From an uncultured Verrucomicrobiales bacterium (lineage in GTDB: Bacteria; Verrucomicrobiota; Verrucomicrobiia; Verrucomicrobiales; Akkermansiaceae), in contig CALCWC010000013.1 of NCBI GenBank assembly GCA_937905985.1, positions 1 through 29,886 on the forward strand: 29,886 bases of DNA. Reading direction: 5' to 3'. A program made the translations under genes and the position numbers. The stretch's first letter is position 1; each line of letters begins with the position of its first letter. The notes below the pieces were generated by a model. The model was not told the DNA's origin. It ran no database searches and saw nothing but the letters and a program-made list of their open reading frames with translations. Positions 28,557-29,886 of this stretch are shown piece by piece.

Positions 28557-29558
28557 ATGCCTCTTTTTGAATCATACTCCCGCCGCATCGACCAGATCAC
28601 TCCCGTCCTGGCCAAGTACGGCATCAGCTCCTGCGAGGAGGCCGAGAAGGTCTGCCTTGAGAAGGGCATCGACGTGCGCGCCATCGTGCGCGGCATCCAG
28701 AACATCGCCTTCGAGAACGCCGGCTGGGCCTACACCGTAGGTGCCGCCATCGCCATCAAGAAGGGCTGCACCAAGGCTGCCGACGCCGCCGAGGCTATCG
28801 GCGAGGGCCTGCAGAGCTTCTGCATCCCCGGCTCCGTGGCAGACGACCGTCAGGTGGGCCTGGGCCACGGCAACCTGGCCGCCATGCTCCTGCGCGAGGA
28901 GACCGAGTGCTTCTGCTTCCTGGCAGGCCACGAGTCCTTCGCCGCCGCCGAGGGCGCCATCGGCATCGCCCGCTCCGCCAACAAGGTGCGCCAGAAGCCC
29001 CTGCGCGTCATCCTCAACGGCCTCGGCAAGGACGCCGCCTACATCATCTCCCGCATCAACGGCTTCACCTACTGCCAGACCAAGTTCGACTACATGACCG
29101 GCAAGGTCGAGGTGGTGAAGAAGACCCCGTTCTCCGACGGTGAGCGTTCCAAGGTGAACTGCTACGGCGCGGACGACGTGCGCGAGGGCGTGGCCATCAT
29201 GTGGCTGGAGGGCGTGGACGTTTCCATCACCGGCAACTCCACCAACCCCACCCGCTTCCAGCACCCCGTCGCTGGCACCTACAAGAAGGAGTGCCAGCTC
29301 AAGGGCAAGAAGTACTTCTCCGTCGCCTCCGGCGGCGGCACCGGCCGCACCCTCCACCCGGACAACATGGCCGCCGGCCCCGCCTCCTACGGCTTCACCG
29401 ACACCCTGGGCCGCATGCACAGCGACGCCCAGTTCGCCGGTTCCTCCTCCGTGCCCGCGCACGTGGAGATGATGGGCCTCATCGGCATGGGCAACAACCC
29501 CATGGTGGGCGCCACCGTTTCCGTGGCCGTCGCCGTGGAGGAAGCCATGAAGAAGTAA
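28557..29558 (+). CDS. GGGtGRT protein (uncharacterised conserved family)
   Basis: A 333-residue cytosolic protein named for the motif GGGTGRT at residues 259-265 (in SVASGGGTGRTLHPDN), the family hallmark; PDN and the GFTDTLGRMHSDAQF segment follow it. The N-terminal part has a helix-rich start (FESYSRRIDQITPVLAKYGI) and a central alpha/beta region (DDRQVGLGHGNLAAMLL, LRVILNGLGKDAAYIISRI), compatible with a nucleotide- or phosphate-binding fold, though that is only an impression. Cysteines occur at 26, 33, 71, 89, 118, 120, 173, 202 and 246. It is the second gene of an operon with a NifU-like protein (29-nt gap) and ends in a hairpin terminator, so the two very probably act together, perhaps in handling Fe-S clusters or an Fe-S-dependent enzyme. 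No biochemical function is established that I know of. Confidence 0.92.
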   Translation: MPLFESYSRRIDQITPVLAKYGISSCEEAEKVCLEKGIDVRAIVRGIQNIAFENAGWAYTVGAAIAIKKGCTKAADAAEAIGEGLQSFCIPGSVADDRQVGLGHGNLAAMLLREETECFCFLAGHESFAAAEGAIGIARSANKVRQKPLRVILNGLGKDAAYIISRINGFTYCQTKFDYMTGKVEVVKKTPFSDGERSKVNCYGADDVREGVAIMWLEGVDVSITGNSTNPTRFQHPVAGTYKKECQLKGKKYFSVASGGGTGRTLHPDNMAAGPASYGFTDTLGRMHSDAQFAGSSSVPAHVEMMGLIGMGNNPMVGATVSVAVAVEEAMKK

Positions 29559-29580
29559 CCCTCTTCATCCATCCCATTCT

Positions 29581-29618
29581 CAGCCGCCCCCGCCTCCACG
29601 GCGCCGGGCGGCTGTTTT
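29581..29618 (+). terminator. Terminator after the GGGtGRT gene
   Basis: A perfect 9-bp stem, CAGCCGCCC (29581-29589) with GGGCGGCTG (29606-29614), loop of 16 bases, followed by TTTTG. Confidence 0.8.
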
Positions 29619-29676
29619 GTGTATACCCCCAAAAAAAATCCCAAATCCTACATCCCAAATCCTCAATCCCCAATGA
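29619..29676. other. Short C/A-rich spacer before the repeat array
   Basis: No gene. It contains a run of A's and imperfect repeats of the form ATCCCAAATCCT / CATCCCAAATCCTCAATCCCCAAT. The end (CCCCAATGA) matches part of the 62-bp unit, as if the first unit had lost about 22 bp. Confidence 0.5.
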
Positions 29677-29886
29677 CGTCATGTGTGTACACACATGACG
29701 GGAAGCGCTTGAGCCCCAATGAACTGCGGCGCTCTGCGTGGCATGTGTGTACACACATGGCGAAAAGAGCTTGAGCCCCAATGAACAGCGGCGCTCTGCG
29801 TGGCATGTGTGTACACACATGACGGGAAGTGCTTGAGCCCCAATGAACAGCGGCGCTCTGCGTGGCATGTGTGTACACACATGACG
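29677..29886. repeat. 62-bp tandem repeat array with perfect 16-bp palindromes, runs off right edge
   Basis: Four copies of the palindrome ATGTGTGTACACACAT occur at 29681-29696, 29743-29758, 29805-29820 and 29867-29882, spaced exactly 62 bp. The 46 bp between them are nearly identical in the three complete units; differences cluster in the 12 bases directly after the palindrome plus one later base (T/A). The first palindrome is extended to a 24-bp perfect palindrome by CGTC/GACG (29677-29700). Later copies extend to 18 bp. Each unit also holds a weaker hairpin (GAGC...GCTC). The minus strand is open in all three frames, but 62 is not a multiple of three, so the array is unlikely to be protein-coding. 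The spacing is close to six helical turns, placing every palindrome on the same DNA face. Iteron-like protein binding or a hairpin-rich RNA are both possible. Confidence 0.9.

Noticed and set aside
29677..29886. A CRISPR array
   Set aside because: The intervening segments are nearly identical to each other, not unique spacers, and no cas gene is visible.
29479..29886. A repeat protein on the minus strand of the 62-bp array
   Set aside because: All three minus frames are open, but the 62-bp period shifts frame at each unit and no start or ribosome site precedes them; more simply explained by sequence composition.
1..29886. tRNA or rRNA genes
   Set aside because: Non-coding gaps are short and none showed cloverleaf-like or rRNA signatures on reading.

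Overview
The window looks like chromosomal DNA from a GC-rich member of the Verrucomicrobiota, most likely close to Akkermansia. This is inferred from three things: a giant autotransporter whose signal peptide resembles those of Akkermansia autotransporters, -10 boxes of the TAGAAT/TATAAT type with few clear Shine-Dalgarno sites, and the gene families present. No rRNA or tRNA is visible, so the assignment rests on style and gene content only.

Layout. 1-593 (-): 5' part of a DUF1015 gene that runs off the left edge. 784-1350 (+): sigma-70 family factor. 1497-2804 (+): trigger factor. 3018-10016 (+): 2332-residue autotransporter carrying two SGNH-type esterase domains. 10081-11193 (+): D12-class adenine DNA methyltransferase without a restriction partner. 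11209-11544 (-): small putative exported protein. 11651-13513 (-): large unrecognised lipoprotein. 13643-14296 (-): adenylate kinase with a short zinc-binding LID. 18514-14385 (-): operon of lipoprotein, M23 peptidase and helical-repeat exported protein. 18583-19854: decayed ISAs1-type insertion sequence with recognisable ends. 19836-20894 (-): dTDP-glucose 4,6-dehydratase whose last codons and stop lie in the IS end. 20980-24100 (-): three overlapping phage-tail/adhesin-like genes with their own terminator. 24192-26437 (-): overlapping response regulator and histidine kinase genes. 26597-27688 (+): DUF418 membrane protein, divergent from the regulator. 27835-29558 (+): NifU-like scaffold plus GGGtGRT protein. 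29677-29886: 62-bp tandem repeats, each carrying a perfect 16-bp palindrome, running off the right edge.

Much of the window concerns the envelope and cell surface: an esterase autotransporter, exported lipoproteins, a LytM-type peptidase, a sugar-nucleotide enzyme, tail-like adhesins and a membrane-sensor two-component system. Housekeeping genes (tig, adk) are interspersed. Most transcription units have a recognisable sigma-70-like promoter and a GC-rich hairpin terminator. Three of the predicted -10 boxes lie only 8-9 nt before the start codon, suggesting leaderless or near-leaderless mRNAs.

The observations most worth following are the right-edge palindrome array, the two-esterase autotransporter, the phage-tail-like cassette with no other phage genes, the poorly characterised NifU-like/GGGtGRT pair, and the mosaic, broken IS that has rewritten the end of the dehydratase gene.
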